The position numbers and the translations under genes are program-made. Positions 7,081-7,629 of a stretch of 7,629 nucleotides of DNA are shown here, piece by piece (position 1 is the stretch's first letter; every line of letters starts with the position of its first letter). Where the stretch lies: positions 1 to 7,629 of the forward strand of contig CAZHNG010000325.1 of NCBI GenBank assembly GCA_964533785.1, read 5' to 3'. Origin of the DNA: JANQRV01 sp964533785. Its GTDB lineage: Bacteria > Bacteroidota > Bacteroidia > Chitinophagales > Saprospiraceae. Under the pieces are notes generated by a model. It saw only the letters and a program-made list of their open reading frames with translations. It was not told the DNA's origin and did not search any database.

Positions 7081-7587
7081 TTAAAGATTTTTTTTGCTTT
7101 CCCATGCATCCAAGCTAAACATTAGCTTTTTGACCATTTCTAAAAAGTACCTGGATCTTTGTGGATTAGGAAGTATCCTGCCATTTTGAGGATGAAATTT
7201 AACCAAATCAGAAAAAGTGATCTGGGGTAGTTGCGGGAGACCGTAGTCAACCCCCCTGGGTAAAAAAAATTGTATTCGTCCCAGGTCTAGCCAATCGTGA
7301 AAATTGCATGGTTCCAGATATACCGGAAAAACCAGTAAATTCCCATCTTTTCTTCTATTGAGAAAGGTTTCGAACTCAATATTTTTTATGTAATCTGAAG
7401 CTAAAAAATTAGGACTCACCAACAAAATTGCGATTTGGACTTCTTCTAACTTGGCCTTTATGGTGTCCTCCCAATCCTCTCCTTTCGGAATATCTTCGTC
7501 TACCCAAATTTCACTTATTTGCACTGGTGAATGCTTGATATGGGTTTCAAAGCCCTCCTTGAAAGCATCGAAATATAGGCTGTTCAA
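7081..7587 (-). CDS. TIR-domain protein (TIR_2-like), N-terminally incomplete or TTG-initiated
   Basis: The 168-codon frame encodes most of a bacterial TIR domain, a fold that cleaves NAD or makes NAD-derived signals in defence and cell-death systems. Visible in order: an alpha-A helix (YFDAFKEGFETHI, residues 5-17), the beta-B/BB-loop stretch IWVDEDIPKGEDW (27-39), helix B (IKAKLEEVQI), strand C with the SPNFLASDY motif (ILLVSPNFLASDY, 54-66) followed by E71 at the usual catalytic glutamate position, then VFPVYLEPCNFHDW (87-99) and QFFLPRG (106-112). The beta-A strand with its F-I-S-Y-S box is missing, although it should lie immediately before residue 5. In all three minus-strand frames the upstream DNA does not encode it. 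The only upstream start is TTG (7585-7587) after AGGGGG at a 6-base spacing, and an in-frame TAA lies at 7600-7602. This may be a truncated gene, a divergent TIR, or the broken C-terminal part of a larger protein. GC content is low compared with the adhesin gene. Confidence 0.8.
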   Translation of the reverse strand: MNSLYFDAFKEGFETHIKHSPVQISEIWVDEDIPKGEDWEDTIKAKLEEVQIAILLVSPNFLASDYIKNIEFETFLNRRKDGNLLVFPVYLEPCNFHDWLDLGRIQFFLPRGVDYGLPQLPQITFSDLVKFHPQNGRILPNPQRSRYFLEMVKKLMFSLDAWESKKNL

Positions 7588-7629
7588 TCTGTGCCCCCTT
7601 TAGTACCAGCGTTTTTCAGCTCTTTTGCC
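7584..7629 (-). CDS. Possible 3' end of an upstream gene overlapping the TIR start
   Basis: A second minus-strand frame enters from the window edge, encodes AKELKNAGTKGGTD and stops at TGA (7584-7586), which overlaps the TTG of the TIR ORF (7585-7587) in a TTGA arrangement typical of translationally coupled genes. The frame of the TIR ORF itself also enters from the edge and ends at TAA (7600-7602) after GKRAEKRWY, so either could be the true upstream gene end. Fourteen residues are too few for any family call. A one-base frameshift joining this frame to the TIR domain is another reading. Confidence 0.3.
   Translation of the reverse strand, partial: AKELKNAGTKGGTD

Overview
The window looks like a chromosome fragment from a member of the Bacteroidota, most likely a Saprospiria/Lewinella-type marine or sludge bacterium. 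The phylum call rests on a PorP/SprF-family outer-membrane protein next to a 1787-residue PKD-repeat protein that ends in a type B sorting domain of the type IX secretion system (T9SS). T9SS is confined to this phylum. The finer placement is inferred from the domain style (WSGxGI modules, cysteine-paired PKD modules, a PorP with a cysteine-containing C-terminal tail) and from nearby TIR genes. All supported genes lie on the minus strand, so the window is read from right to left.

From the right edge: a short open frame (7584-7629) ends in a TGA that overlaps a TTG, the only usable start of a 168-codon TIR-domain ORF (7081-7587). That ORF keeps the catalytic-side motifs but lacks the first beta strand of the fold. 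An AT-rich gap follows (6707-7080) with no convincing gene, a small perfect hairpin and a weak Bacteroidota-type promoter candidate. Next comes the PorP/SprF-like gene (5516-6706), and only 9 bases after it the very large adhesin-like gene (143-5506). The adhesin ends in a strong imperfect hairpin that includes its stop codon (120-147). After a 94-base gap, the last 48 bases (1-48) hold an ATG and 16 codons with a VFINYRR motif, the usual opening of a bacterial TIR domain.

The two large genes form an apparent bicistronic secretion unit. The PorP/SprF-like protein is expected to sit in the outer membrane and assist export or surface attachment of its T9SS client. The client has a signal peptide, about 20 Ig-like/PKD modules with paired cysteines, and a C-terminal type B sorting domain. 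It is probably displayed on the surface or released, with a role in adhesion, gliding or binding of polymers or cells. TIR-type genes at both edges are the most unusual part of the context. They may be anti-phage or NAD-cleaving effectors, but the window does not show enough of either neighbourhood to name a system. The TIR ORF and the intergenic DNA are visibly poorer in GC (about 32-37% in sampled 60-base lines) than the adhesin gene (about 47-63%), which fits a separate origin.
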